Origin: Planctomycetota bacterium
GTDB lineage: Bacteria > Planctomycetota > Uabimicrobiia > Uabimicrobiales > Uabimicrobiaceae
Length of the DNA: 64,000 nucleotides
Direction: 5' to 3'
Assembly: GCA_029260735.1 (NCBI GenBank)
Contig: JAJDCR010000023.1
Location: 1 to 64,000 of the forward strand
Positions 34,557 through 43,152 of the stretch are shown piece after piece. A model generated the notes under the pieces. The model saw only the letters and a program-made list of their open reading frames with translations, had not been told where the DNA came from and ran no database searches. The position numbers were made by a program, and so were the translations under genes. How positions within the stretch are numbered: the stretch's first letter is position 1; every line of letters starts with the position of its first letter.

Positions 34557-34799
34557 ATGAATTTTTTTGCCCATATCCAAGTCATATTAATTGGTTTTGC
34601 TAGCTTTTTGTATTTAGTTAATTCTACTGGTGGGGTTTTTGAATTAATTCCTGATCTTTTTCCTTTTTTTGGAAACATGGATGAAGTAGGAGCGACTGTC
34701 ATTTTTTTGAGTTGCTTGCGTTTCTATGGTATAGATTGGACAAACCATCTTGCTTCTCAGAAGAAAATCGCTCCTTCTGTTGAGGTAGAAAAAACATGA
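34557..34799 (+). CDS. Small membrane protein, DUF1232-like
   Basis: An 80-residue protein with two hydrophobic segments separated by ELIPDLFPFFGNMDEVGA, which resembles the YkvA/DUF1232 signature (DLIPDFIPVIGYLDD). It starts 13 bases after the caspase-SUMF1 stop, and its own stop overlaps the next ATG by 4 bases, so it belongs to a three-gene operon. Function unknown. Confidence 0.7.
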   Translation: MNFFAHIQVILIGFASFLYLVNSTGGVFELIPDLFPFFGNMDEVGATVIFLSCLRFYGIDWTNHLASQKKIAPSVEVEKT

Positions 34800-35611
34800 T
34801 TATCAGAAAACCTCCTAGGTTAGCTTGGCTAACAGACGTTCATTTTGAGTTCTTGGAAGAAGGAGATCTGCGAAATTTCCTGCAAGAACTTAGGCGGTAC
34901 AAATGCAATGGTTATATGATTAGTGGAGATATATCCATTGCTCGTTATCTTGAAGAACACTTGGAGGAAATAGAAAAATATTTAAAGAGTCCGATTTACT
35001 TTGTCCTAGGAAACCATGACTTCTATGGTAGTAGTTTAGATAAAGTAAGCCAAAAAGTTAGCAGGCAAACTAGTCACTCAAAGCATTTGTTTTGGCTGAA
35101 CCAAGAAGGGATTATTCCTCTTAACCATGATACTGCTTTGATTGGCCACGATTCTTGGTCAGACGGACGATTAGGAAACTATGAAGATTCCGATGTTTTT
35201 ATGAATGATTACTTTGTTATTAAAGATTTTGCGGGCTTAGATAAGATGGATCGCTGGCTTAAGTTGCAGATTCTCGGAGACCAAGCGGCCGATTATTTTC
35301 GTAAAGTTCTTCCCGAAGCATTGGAAAAGTATGACAATATTTTTTTACTAACGCATATTCCTCCCTTTCGGGAGTCTTGTTGGCATGAGGGAGGTCTCTC
35401 CGATGACAATTGGCTTCCTCATTTTACTTGCCAGGCGGTAGGAGATACTTTAAAAGAAATTATGAAGGAGTACCCCCATAAAAACTTAGTTGTTTTGTGT
35501 GGGCATACTCATGGAGATGGTCAAGCCCAAGTTAGTGAGAATATCTTAGTCTTGACAGGGGGAGCAGAGTATTGCGCTCCTCATTTACAAAGAATTTTTG
35601 ACTTTGAATGA
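34796..35611 (+). CDS. Calcineurin-like metallophosphoesterase
   Basis: A 271-residue cytoplasmic phosphoesterase. The metal motifs occur in order: LTDVHFEF (D-x-H), ISGDISIA (GD), VLGNHDFYG (GNHD), LLTHIPPF (H) and LCGHTHGDGQ (GHxH). It would hydrolyse a phosphodiester or phosphomonoester; the substrate is unknown. It is translationally coupled (ATGA overlap) to the preceding small membrane protein. Confidence 0.9.
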   Translation: MIIRKPPRLAWLTDVHFEFLEEGDLRNFLQELRRYKCNGYMISGDISIARYLEEHLEEIEKYLKSPIYFVLGNHDFYGSSLDKVSQKVSRQTSHSKHLFWLNQEGIIPLNHDTALIGHDSWSDGRLGNYEDSDVFMNDYFVIKDFAGLDKMDRWLKLQILGDQAADYFRKVLPEALEKYDNIFLLTHIPPFRESCWHEGGLSDDNWLPHFTCQAVGDTLKEIMKEYPHKNLVVLCGHTHGDGQAQVSENILVLTGGAEYCAPHLQRIFDFE

Positions 35612-35634
35612 GGTTTGGTGGGGCTTATTGAAGC

Positions 35635-36549
35635 TTATCTGGGCCGTTGCCCAATATGCTCTTCTCCTCTTGATTTAGCTAACTCAATTTGTTTTTGTCG
35701 TTCGGCCAGGCGCTTTTTCTTGTCTTCGCTGACTTGGTTATAGCAGTAAGGGCAAGAGATTCCTTCTTTGTAATGAGGAGAGTGGATGTCTTCATTTGAT
35801 AAGGGACTACGACAACCAAAACACAGGACATGCTCCCCCTCTTTTAGTCCATGCAAAACGGTGACTCGTTGATCAAAAACAAAACATTCTCCTTCCCATA
35901 GACTTTCTTCTTCGGGAACTTCTTCTAAGTATTTTAAAATTCCTCCTTGGAGGTGGTAAACCTCTTCAAATCCTTCCTCTAGCATGAAAGAAGATGCTTT
36001 TTCACAGCGAATTCCTCCTGTGCAAAACATCGCTACCTTTTTGTGTTCTTTTTGATCTAGGTTGCCCTTAATGTATCCTGGAAAATCTCGAAATCTTTCG
36101 GTTTCAGGGTTCTGGGCATTTTTGAAAGTACCTACTCTTACTTCGTAGTCGTTTCTTGTATCAATAACCACTACTTCGGGATCGAGAAGTAGTTGATTCC
36201 ATTCTTTTGGCTTAACATAAGTACCTACTTTTTTAGTTGGACTTACTCCTTCTACTCCCAAAGGAACAATTTCTTTCTTGAGCTTTACCTTCATGCGATA
36301 AAAAGGATAGCCCTCTGTATATGATTCTTTATAGCTTAGCTGAGATAAACGAGTATCTTGGCGAAGATACTCTAAAACAGCATCAATCCCTTCCCTTGAA
36401 CCTGCAATGGTTCCATTGATTCCCTCTTCTGCTAGAAGTAAAGTACCTTTTATTTTTTGCTCAGAACAGAAAGATTGTAATGGTTTTCGTAGATCTTGGT
36501 AGTTGTCTAGGTGAGAAAAGTGATAGAGTGCTGCTACAACTATATTCAT
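35635..36549 (-). CDS. trhO: tRNA uridine(34) hydroxylase, rhodanese type
   Basis: A 304-residue protein matching TrhO (YceA) along its length: the N-terminal [18 protein letters not shown] and [16 protein letters not shown], and the rhodanese domain with [10 protein letters not shown] and active-site loop [12 protein letters not shown]. The C-terminus carries four metal-ligand-like cysteines (CFGCRSP, CPYC). TrhO uses oxygen to hydroxylate uridine 34 of certain tRNAs to 5-hydroxyuridine, which implies oxygen is at least sometimes available. aaggaga precedes the start. Single gene. Confidence 0.92.
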   Translation of the reverse strand: MNIVVAALYHFSHLDNYQDLRKPLQSFCSEQKIKGTLLLAEEGINGTIAGSREGIDAVLEYLRQDTRLSQLSYKESYTEGYPFYRMKVKLKKEIVPLGVEGVSPTKKVGTYVKPKEWNQLLLDPEVVVIDTRNDYEVRVGTFKNAQNPETERFRDFPGYIKGNLDQKEHKKVAMFCTGGIRCEKASSFMLEEGFEEVYHLQGGILKYLEEVPEEESLWEGECFVFDQRVTVLHGLKEGEHVLCFGCRSPLSNEDIHSPHYKEGISCPYCYNQVSEDKKKRLAERQKQIELAKSRGEEHIGQRPR

Positions 36550-36877
36550 TTTTCTTTCTCCTTAAGTGGCGGATAAACTTACTATTGACAGCTCTTTTTT
36601 CATAGGTGAGCTATCAAATTGTCCAAATACTTTTGATAACCCACTTGTAATGTAACCTTTTGTAACTTCCGTTTATTTTTACGAAGAATTGTAACAAAAA
36701 AAAGTTTCTTTGTAAACTGCTCTATCCCTTACTTTTTAAACCTAAGGAGTTTTTTTTCTCTTTGGTCTGTTATTTGCTGTACTTAGAAATAGACATTTGT
36801 TAAATTAAAGAATAAAATTGTGACCTAAACTTTGTTTAGGCCTGAACTATAATTATAGAATAGTAGGAGATTTTGGA
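36550..36877. other. Intergenic region between divergent genes
   Basis: 328 AT-rich bases between trhO and the C1 protease gene. An imperfect inverted repeat ttgacagctc/gagctatcaa (36585-36594, 36608-36617) lies near trhO, and a palindrome with a -10 box lies near the protease (36823-36853). Nothing else recognised. Confidence 0.4.
36823..36853 (+). promoter_or_regulatory. Candidate operator and -10 box of the C1 protease gene
   Basis: A perfect 7-bp inverted repeat cctaaac-ttt-gtttagg lies 8 bases upstream of a consensus tataat (36848-36853), which is 25 bases before the start codon. The palindrome covers the place of a -35 box, as an activator or repressor site would. Inferred from pattern only. 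Confidence 0.4.
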
Positions 36878-37732
36878 ATGAGAAATTTATTTTTCATCGC
36901 TCTTGTAGTACTTCTTTCTGTTTCTGTGATGGCTAACCCTGACGCATTAAAAGAAATTGAATTAATCAAACAAATCCAAGGTTTGACTCGTGACAATAAT
37001 TGGGAAGCAGGAATTACTTCTGTTTCTAATTATACTGACAAAGAAAGAGCTCAACTTTGTGGACTTCGTGAAGATTACGATTGGGCGAAAGACGCACCTG
37101 AAGAAGAAGCTACTCCTTTAGAGTTTCGTGGTTACAAAGATTTACGTAGTTCTGGTATCATTACTAGTGTAAAAAACCAAGGTAGTTGTGGAAGCTGCTG
37201 GGCTTTTGCTATGGTTGCATGTGTAGAAGCTATTCATGGCGGAAACATGGATCTTTCTGAGCAACACCTAGTAAGTTGCTGTAAGTCTAGCTCTGGTTGT
37301 AATGGTGGTTACATCGGATCTACCGGTCAGTGGATAAGAAGCAACGGAGTTGTTCAAGAGAGAGCTTATCCTTACCAAGGTAAAACTGGTAGCTGCGATA
37401 GCAACAAGACTAAAGGTGCCAAAGTTTTCGTTCGTGGAGTCCAAAATCTTTACAGCGATTCTTCTATCAAATCTATGATTAACCGTGGTGTTCCTGTAGA
37501 TACTGGAATGAAAGTATACTCCGATTTCATGCACTACAAAGGTGGCGTTTACCGTCATACTAGCGGAAGCTACAAGGGTGGACATGCAGTTGCTATCGTT
37601 GGTTACGATGATAACAACGGATGCTGGATCATCAAAAACAGCTGGGGAACCGGTTGGGGTGAAAGAGGATATGTACGTATGGCTTATGGTGAGTGCAGTG
37701 TTCCTTGGATGGCTGCCGCAGTAACCAAGTAG
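36878..37732 (+). CDS. Secreted papain-family (C1) cysteine protease
   Basis: A 284-residue protein with a signal peptide (cleavage near residue 19) and a short propeptide whose NWEAGITSVSNYTDKE resembles the papain prodomain. The mature enzyme has oxyanion Gln101 and catalytic Cys107 in NQGSCGSCWAFA, His236 in GGHAVAIVGYDD and Asn254 in IIKNSWGTGWGERGY. The Cys pairs expected in a C1A fold (CCKSSSGCNGG) are also present. Papain-type proteases are unusual in bacteria but are known in Planctomycetes. taggag precedes the ATG, and a strong terminator follows. It is likely extracellular or periplasmic, possibly digestive like the two S8 proteases. Confidence 0.93.
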   Translation: MRNLFFIALVVLLSVSVMANPDALKEIELIKQIQGLTRDNNWEAGITSVSNYTDKERAQLCGLREDYDWAKDAPEEEATPLEFRGYKDLRSSGIITSVKNQGSCGSCWAFAMVACVEAIHGGNMDLSEQHLVSCCKSSSGCNGGYIGSTGQWIRSNGVVQERAYPYQGKTGSCDSNKTKGAKVFVRGVQNLYSDSSIKSMINRGVPVDTGMKVYSDFMHYKGGVYRHTSGSYKGGHAVAIVGYDDNNGCWIIKNSWGTGWGERGYVRMAYGECSVPWMAAAVTK

Positions 37733-37760
37733 TTGCATCTCTTTTCCTAAATAGATTTTC

Positions 37761-37796
37761 AAAAGAGCAAACCAGAAAGATCTGGTTTGCTCTTTT
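37761..37796 (+). terminator. Terminator of the C1 protease gene
   Basis: A 16-bp perfect stem (37761-37776 with 37781-37796), a four-base loop (aaga) and a following T run to about 37801. This is a textbook intrinsic terminator, 28 bases after the stop. Confidence 0.92.
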
Positions 37797-37825
37797 TTTT
37801 TGATTTTTTGGAATTAGGCTGCTGT

Positions 37826-37950
37826 TGAAACCGTTTTTGAATGAGATAATCGAAAACCGTTCGAAGGCTTATGTGATGGGGAGGGGAAGGCTTATCTGAA
37901 ACCGTTTTCGATCATCTTTTTTAAAAACGGTTTCAGATGGCCTCACCCTC
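37826..37950. repeat. Dispersed palindromic repeat, copy A (aaccgttttt family)
   Basis: Begins with tgaaaccgtttttgaatgag and contains cgaaggcttatg and ggcttatctgaaaccgtttt, then the inverse aaaaacggtttcagat near 37923. The same phrases recur at 51100-51265 and, in inverse orientation, at 63285-63410. Confidence 0.8.
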
Positions 37951-37970
37951 TTATCATACTAAATTCAGTC

Positions 37971-38014
37971 CACGAAAAAAGCCTACAAGCTTTAACTTGT
38001 AGGCTTTTTTCGTG
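37971..38014 (-). terminator. Terminator of the third PEP-CTERM gene
   Basis: A 19-bp perfect stem (37971-37989 with 37996-38014), six-base loop, with A/T runs inside the stem ends. Lies 34 bases past the stop of the minus-strand gene at 38049; it can work in both directions. Confidence 0.85.
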
Positions 38015-38048
38015 AATACTCGTATGTCTATTACAATAAATTAAATTT

Positions 38049-38624
38049 CTAAGCACTTATTGACAGACGTCGTCTGAAAATTACTAGTCCCATAAATCCG
38101 ATAGCTAATAAGCCAGCTGAAAATGGTTCAGGAACACCATTAACTTCTAAAGTAAGAATAGAGCGGTTGGATCCCCATATAGACATGGAATTTTGACCAA
38201 AAATGGCAAAATTACCATCGGCGATATCGGCAAAATGCTCAGAGCCGATGTTGATGACGTTGTTACGTGATCCTTCTGACAAATTTCTCCACGGTCCAGG
38301 CCCTCCATCATCAGTACCTGTTGCTGCCCCAATGGAAAGACCTGAGTTGTTAGTACCGGCAAACATTGTCAATGCTCCGTTGTCTGCGTCGATGAGGTCG
38401 ATCTGTAGTGTAGCAGAAAGAATGGTTCCTGAAATAGGACCTAATGAATGAACCCAAGCAAAGTCGGATGAAATGAAGCCACCTGTCAATGTGTTTGCTT
38501 GACTGCCTCCAGGACCATTGCCATTGGGAGTTTCTACTCCCACTTGATTTACAATAGTGAGAGCTTGAAGCGGAAGGCAAATACAAGATAGCAATGCGCT
38601 CAACAATAATAATTTTTTTAACAT
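38049..38624 (-). CDS. PEP-CTERM sorting domain protein
   Basis: A 191-residue exported protein with a signal peptide (cleavage near residue 21). A beta-rich body includes VNQVGVETPNGNGPGGSQ and ILSATLQIDLIDADNG, the latter resembling the beta-sandwich surface domains often found in PEP-CTERM proteins. The C-terminal signal is VPEPFSAGLLAIGFMGLVIF followed by RRR. taaggag lies 6 bases before the ATG. Surface role after exosortase processing is the family expectation; ligand unknown. Confidence 0.87.
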   Translation of the reverse strand: MLKKLLLLSALLSCICLPLQALTIVNQVGVETPNGNGPGGSQANTLTGGFISSDFAWVHSLGPISGTILSATLQIDLIDADNGALTMFAGTNNSGLSIGAATGTDDGGPGPWRNLSEGSRNNVINIGSEHFADIADGNFAIFGQNSMSIWGSNRSILTLEVNGVPEPFSAGLLAIGFMGLVIFRRRLSISA

Positions 38625-38825
38625 GTTTTCTCCTTACATAGCTAAAATCTCAATTTCCATAACAATTTGTTTGTATTATATCCTGACTCTTGCTTTATAT
38701 CAAGAAAAAAAATATAATATGTGATATATTTTAAAATACTGAAAGTATTGCTCTTTAACTCTTCTGGTGTTGATAGGCTCAAGTTTCTTATAATATTTGA
38801 GCCTAAAAATCCTTAATTTTATGAC

Positions 38826-39611
38826 TCAATCATTATTAGAAAAATCCTGCCGAACCAAACATTTTAGAATATTTTGGGAGTATCTTTTATGGGATTCCTG
38901 AGTGTATTTTAAGATGGTGTAGATTTGAGCTAAATTTTGGACTTTGTGTTTTTCGACCAACTCTCGAAAATCAGAGTTTTCCATATAGCGTTTCCAACCT
39001 TTGATTTCTCGTTCTTTATAAATCTCAAGGATTTCTTTGCTGGGGTAATCGCTGTATGTCTCATAATGAACGATTCCCTCTAAGGGTAGGCGATCTCGGA
39101 GGGGTGGATTTTCATTCGGATATCCCAGAACATATCCTACGACAGGCACAACGTTGTGGGGAAGCTTTAATATTTCTGCAATTTCATAGCAGCTGGCCAA
39201 GGTCGTTCCCATATAGCAAACTCCAAGCCCTTCACTTTCCGCAGCTAAGGCTATGTTTTGCGAAGCCAAAGTGGCATCAATAGCCCCGATCATAAAGCTC
39301 ATCAGATTATCAAAATTGTCGGGAGCGTCTTTTTCTTTCAACCAAAGGCGCATACGATGGAAATCACTGCAGAAAGTCATCAATACAGGGGCTTCTAAAA
39401 CCATTTGTTGCTCAAAATGAGGTTTGAAAAGAGTTTTTCGTATGTTTTGGTCTCTGGTTACGACAACTGACCAGGATTGCATATTACCTGAGCTAGAAGC
39501 TCTTAGACCCGCTTGCAAAATTTTATTAAGTAATTCATCTGGAACTTTATTTGACTTATATTTACGAATAGATCGGTGTCGCTGAATGATGTCTACGATA
39601 TCCAAACTCAT
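38826..39611 (-). CDS. Nitroreductase family flavoprotein
   Basis: A 261-residue FMN-dependent nitroreductase-fold protein. The N-terminal IIQRHRSIRKYKSNKVPDE with the Arg-Ser-x-Arg FMN motif, ASSSGNMQSWSVVVT, AAESEGLGVCYMGT and VVPVVGYVLGYPNE are standard landmarks of the NfsA/Frp-like branch. It reduces quinones, nitro compounds or flavins with NAD(P)H. Its ATG overlaps the stop of the preceding gene by 4 bases, making it the last gene of the operon starting at 44160. Confidence 0.88.
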   Translation of the reverse strand: MSLDIVDIIQRHRSIRKYKSNKVPDELLNKILQAGLRASSSGNMQSWSVVVTRDQNIRKTLFKPHFEQQMVLEAPVLMTFCSDFHRMRLWLKEKDAPDNFDNLMSFMIGAIDATLASQNIALAAESEGLGVCYMGTTLASCYEIAEILKLPHNVVPVVGYVLGYPNENPPLRDRLPLEGIVHYETYSDYPSKEILEIYKEREIKGWKRYMENSDFRELVEKHKVQNLAQIYTILKYTQESHKRYSQNILKCLVRQDFSNND

Positions 39612-40243
39612 TTTATTTCAATTTCCTTATGGCAACGAAATTGAGAGAGGATGGGCAAAAATGTTTTTTTCCAAATTTCTTTTTCTAAAGTTTGAGGAGA
39701 TACCATCGAGATCAAATAACTATGCTCGTTTTGGGTGCAGTATCCTACTCTAATATCAAAATATAAAGTTAAAGGTTTTCCAGTGACAAAGGGGTCATAC
39801 CAATCCAAAACAGCTTTGTATTTTCTTTCCTTGCTTTTTGTTTTGTTTTCTTTTACAGGAGTAACAACTATTTTGATTTTACTTAAATCTAAGTCCATTT
39901 TTTTGTCTTTTGCAACAACTTTGCAAAGGCCACGGTAGTAGTTGTGCAAATCTTTTTGGATTAGTTTTTTATCCCAATTAACTTTTCCTTTTGCCCAAAA
40001 AAGAAAGGCGTAGCTGAAGTAAGTATCTGACTTGACGTCAAACATTCCAGGAGCAAAACGGAGCTCTTCAAAACCAGGATAATTAACTTCAGGAGCAAAG
40101 CCTAAAGGAAAAGGGATTCGTTCTTTTTTCCAATTTTTGGGGGTTTCAAATAAGAAAAGATCTATTCCTATTTGTTTATTACTTTCTGCCCATAGCGAGG
40201 AACTAAAAGAAAAGAATAAGAAAAGAATAAATATTTGTTTCAT
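39608..40243 (-). CDS. Secreted protein of unknown function
   Basis: Start set at the ATG 40243 (ggag 6 bases upstream); a TTG at 40261 is unlikely. The 211-residue protein has a signal peptide (MKQIFILFLFFSFSSSLWA). The mature part contains PFPLGFAPEVNYPGFEELRFAPGMF, FLFWAKGKVNWDKK, a Lys-rich stretch and YCTQNEHSYLISMVSP. I have no family name for it. It follows the SMC-like gene by 33 bases and overlaps the nitroreductase gene. Confidence 0.7.
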   Translation of the reverse strand: MKQIFILFLFFSFSSSLWAESNKQIGIDLFLFETPKNWKKERIPFPLGFAPEVNYPGFEELRFAPGMFDVKSDTYFSYAFLFWAKGKVNWDKKLIQKDLHNYYRGLCKVVAKDKKMDLDLSKIKIVVTPVKENKTKSKERKYKAVLDWYDPFVTGKPLTLYFDIRVGYCTQNEHSYLISMVSPQTLEKEIWKKTFLPILSQFRCHKEIEIK

Positions 40244-40276
40244 TTTTATCTCCATTATCAAGGATTTATTTTCCAG

Positions 40277-43087
40277 TTATTTTGCGATTTTTACAGGCAC
40301 TTTCTTTTTCATCTTCTTCGTTTTTCCAGGAGCAAGAACCACTCGTTTAAAGAATGTTTCAGATTTTTCATCGAACTCAACCCCCAGAGTGTCGGGAGCA
40401 AGAAGAAAAAATTGCGGAGAATGGGGGCCTTTGCTCCGAGCGATGGCTTCTTCTACAGCCCTTTGAACCATCTCGAAAGCCATGGCTTTGAATTGTAAAT
40501 CTAGGCGTTGGGTGCACTCATCGATGGCATGAAGAGGAGAGTCTGTTTGCAAATGGAGAGAAAGGATGAGAGCTTCTACAGTTAAGACCTTTTCTCCTCC
40601 CGATAGACTAGATAAATCAAGCCATTTTTTTCCATGTCTTTGTACTTCTATGTGCAAACCCGCTTTTTCTGGATTCTTTATATTCTCTACACGCAACCGT
40701 ACTCCATGAGTAACGTTTGTTAGCAGGTAATTCATGGATTGAGATAGCTCGTTGATCTTGACAGTTACTTGTTTGTACCAATCGGCAAATCGTCTTTCCA
40801 TGTCACTCTTTAGCTCTTCAATGTGAGCTTCTGTTCCTGTGAGTTCTTCATCGAGTTTTCTAACTTTTTCTTTTTGAGCATTGTAGACTTCGTCAGAAAT
40901 GGGAGAAATAGAAATAACTTCAAGCCGTGCTTCTAACTGAGCTTTTTCGTGTTGGGTTTTCTGTAATGTACGAACCTTTTCGGGGCATTCCCCGAGTTTT
41001 TTCGCAGAAGCAGCAACTTCTTCCCAAAGAGATTTTTTTTCTTCATAAGAGATCTCTAGAGAGCTGAGCGTGGCTTCTTCATTCTCTTTTTTCTCTTTTA
41101 ATCGAGATATTCTATCTTGAATAACATCCTCTCTTTGGCTTTTTTCACGAAGAGAATCAAGAAGTAGCTCGTATTTCCTTTTTTGTTTTAGAGCTGTACT
41201 TTTGACTTCTGCATAATTTTTTTCAATCGAAGCGATTTCTTGTTTCAAAGATTCGATTTCTGCAGAAAACTCCTGAACTCTTTCCTTTAACTGTTCTTGT
41301 TTTTGATCGTCTTGGGCTCTTGCCTTCTCAAGAAGATCTTCTTTTTCTTGGTTGAGATTTTCATGGATTTCTTGAGCATGAATCGCTTTTTCTAGCTTTT
41401 CTAGAGATAATTCTCTTCCTTCAGATAGAATACGAAAACTCCAGCCATTTCCTACGGCAGGCCAAGGTAAATGAATTTTTTCTTTGTGCCAAGTTAAAGA
41501 GCTTTTTTCAAAATCGCAATTTGTACTTCCATCAGAAAAAATACTTACTTTCATCACTTTTTCAAGAAAGTAGAGAATATTTTTGGGAGCCTGTAAGCTT
41601 TGGGAAACATCTCCTGCTGCTGTAGAGGGAGAGTAATTTTTTGGAAGAGAGGACTTGGCAATAAAAAAAGCCGGAGCTTCGCTGGGAGAAGGCCACTCTT
41701 TTTGAAAAACCTCAGATGCTGCTTGGTAGTCTTTTTGGCTAGAGGCAATAAAAGAAAAAGCGTGTATTCCTAGTAATCTCTCTAGTCCTTGTTTGTTTAT
41801 GGGAGCATCTGGTTTGATTTTGAGTTCATAGAATAGAGGCCCAACACAAGTAATTTTTTCTTTTTCTAAAAGATGGCGAAATCGAATCGCTTGGCCTAAG
41901 AGTTTTCTTTCTTGGGCTAAACTTGGAGAAAAGAAATCTTCTCCTGTTGTTTGCTGTATTTCTTTTATTTTGCTTAGTTCTTCTTCTATTTTCCCTATGC
42001 GTTTGCTTATTTTTTTTTCTTCTTGAGGGCTGAGTTTGTTTTCTTCGAGGGAATGGATTTTTTCCTCAAATTCTTCTTTCTTTTTTTGATTTTCTTCTAG
42101 AATTCTTTTGTTACTGCTGTTTTGTCCTTCCAGGTTCCCTAGTTTTTCTCCCTGTTTTTCTAAAACCCGCCGCATTTCATCTTGTTGTTTTCTTTCTATG
42201 ATGATAGCTTGGTCAAGTTCTTTTTTTTCTTCCTCATATCCCAAGAGTTCTTTTTTTAAGGACTTTGCTTCTTTTTTTCTGTTTTGAAGCCTTTTTTCTA
42301 AAAGACTAGCTTCTTTTTCTGCTATTCTTGCTCCAGACCAAGCCTCTTCAATAACAAGTTGGAAATGTTCATCTATTAGGGCAGCTTTTTTTTCCATCAA
42401 GGCACGGGTTTTTTCCATACTTTGGAGGTACTCTTTTTCTAAGCTAAGCTTACGTCTCAAAGGATCAATGGCACGAGATGCTTTTTCAATCGAATCCCAG
42501 CTAGAAACTAGGTTTTCTCGGTAAGTAGCCAGCCCTGTGGTTTCTAAGAATAGCTCTAATTTGTTTTTGCTAGAATGGTCAGCAAAGACATTGACGGTGC
42601 CTTCTTCCGTAAAAGCGAGCCGATTATCGGCCTTGATTGCCAAATGTCGAAAGAGTTCCCGAACAGTTTTACGACGAACTTTTATTTTTTTCTCTGGGCT
42701 AACAAAAAAATAATCAATGCCTTTTTGAGGATGAATTTCGACTAAAATCCTCCAAGTTTTTTCTGGTAGAGTCTCTAAAAAACTCATAATTTCTTCAGAA
42801 ATAATACTGTCTTCGAGGTTAAAAGACGAAGAGAGGCTCATATCTAGGCTTACCTCAGCCTTGTCTCCAAAAGGAGCGACTAAATCAGCTGTTTCGGTTT
42901 TTTTTAATCTTCGTGAGGAATATCCTAAAGCCAAAATTAGGCCATCAAGAACTTGAGTTTTTCCACTTCCATTTGCTCCTGTTATCAATGTTATAGGAGA
43001 TTGAGTTAAATCTAACTCTGTCTCCTTGTGAAGCATGAAGTTGACTAGGCGTAATTTGTGGATTAGGAAGTTTTCTTGTTTTTTCAT
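40277..43087 (-). CDS. SMC/RecN-like coiled-coil ATPase, SMC5-like
   Basis: A 936-residue ATPase with SMC architecture. The N-terminal head has Walker A GANGSGKT (about 36-43) after LRLVNFMLHKETELDL. Two long Glu/Lys-rich coiled coils flank a central globular part (about 395-570) in a hinge-like position. The C-terminal head has the signature LSSLSGGEK and Walker B LHAIDECTQRLD. The order IDE-x-x-Q-x-x-D resembles SMC5 (DEINQGMD) more than canonical bacterial SMC (FCVLDEVDAPLD), and the short length also fits SMC5-like proteins. It probably acts in DNA repair or chromosome handling. It lies between a DUF1573 gene (65 bases upstream) and a secreted unknown. Confidence 0.85.
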   Translation of the reverse strand: MKKQENFLIHKLRLVNFMLHKETELDLTQSPITLITGANGSGKTQVLDGLILALGYSSRRLKKTETADLVAPFGDKAEVSLDMSLSSSFNLEDSIISEEIMSFLETLPEKTWRILVEIHPQKGIDYFFVSPEKKIKVRRKTVRELFRHLAIKADNRLAFTEEGTVNVFADHSSKNKLELFLETTGLATYRENLVSSWDSIEKASRAIDPLRRKLSLEKEYLQSMEKTRALMEKKAALIDEHFQLVIEEAWSGARIAEKEASLLEKRLQNRKKEAKSLKKELLGYEEEKKELDQAIIIERKQQDEMRRVLEKQGEKLGNLEGQNSSNKRILEENQKKKEEFEEKIHSLEENKLSPQEEKKISKRIGKIEEELSKIKEIQQTTGEDFFSPSLAQERKLLGQAIRFRHLLEKEKITCVGPLFYELKIKPDAPINKQGLERLLGIHAFSFIASSQKDYQAASEVFQKEWPSPSEAPAFFIAKSSLPKNYSPSTAAGDVSQSLQAPKNILYFLEKVMKVSIFSDGSTNCDFEKSSLTWHKEKIHLPWPAVGNGWSFRILSEGRELSLEKLEKAIHAQEIHENLNQEKEDLLEKARAQDDQKQEQLKERVQEFSAEIESLKQEIASIEKNYAEVKSTALKQKRKYELLLDSLREKSQREDVIQDRISRLKEKKENEEATLSSLEISYEEKKSLWEEVAASAKKLGECPEKVRTLQKTQHEKAQLEARLEVISISPISDEVYNAQKEKVRKLDEELTGTEAHIEELKSDMERRFADWYKQVTVKINELSQSMNYLLTNVTHGVRLRVENIKNPEKAGLHIEVQRHGKKWLDLSSLSGGEKVLTVEALILSLHLQTDSPLHAIDECTQRLDLQFKAMAFEMVQRAVEEAIARSKGPHSPQFFLLAPDTLGVEFDEKSETFFKRVVLAPGKTKKMKKKVPVKIAK

Positions 43088-43152
43088 ATTTCACTCATTT
43101 TGCTTCTTTAAAAAATATCACAGAATATATAAAAAAATACAGCCCGAAAGAT

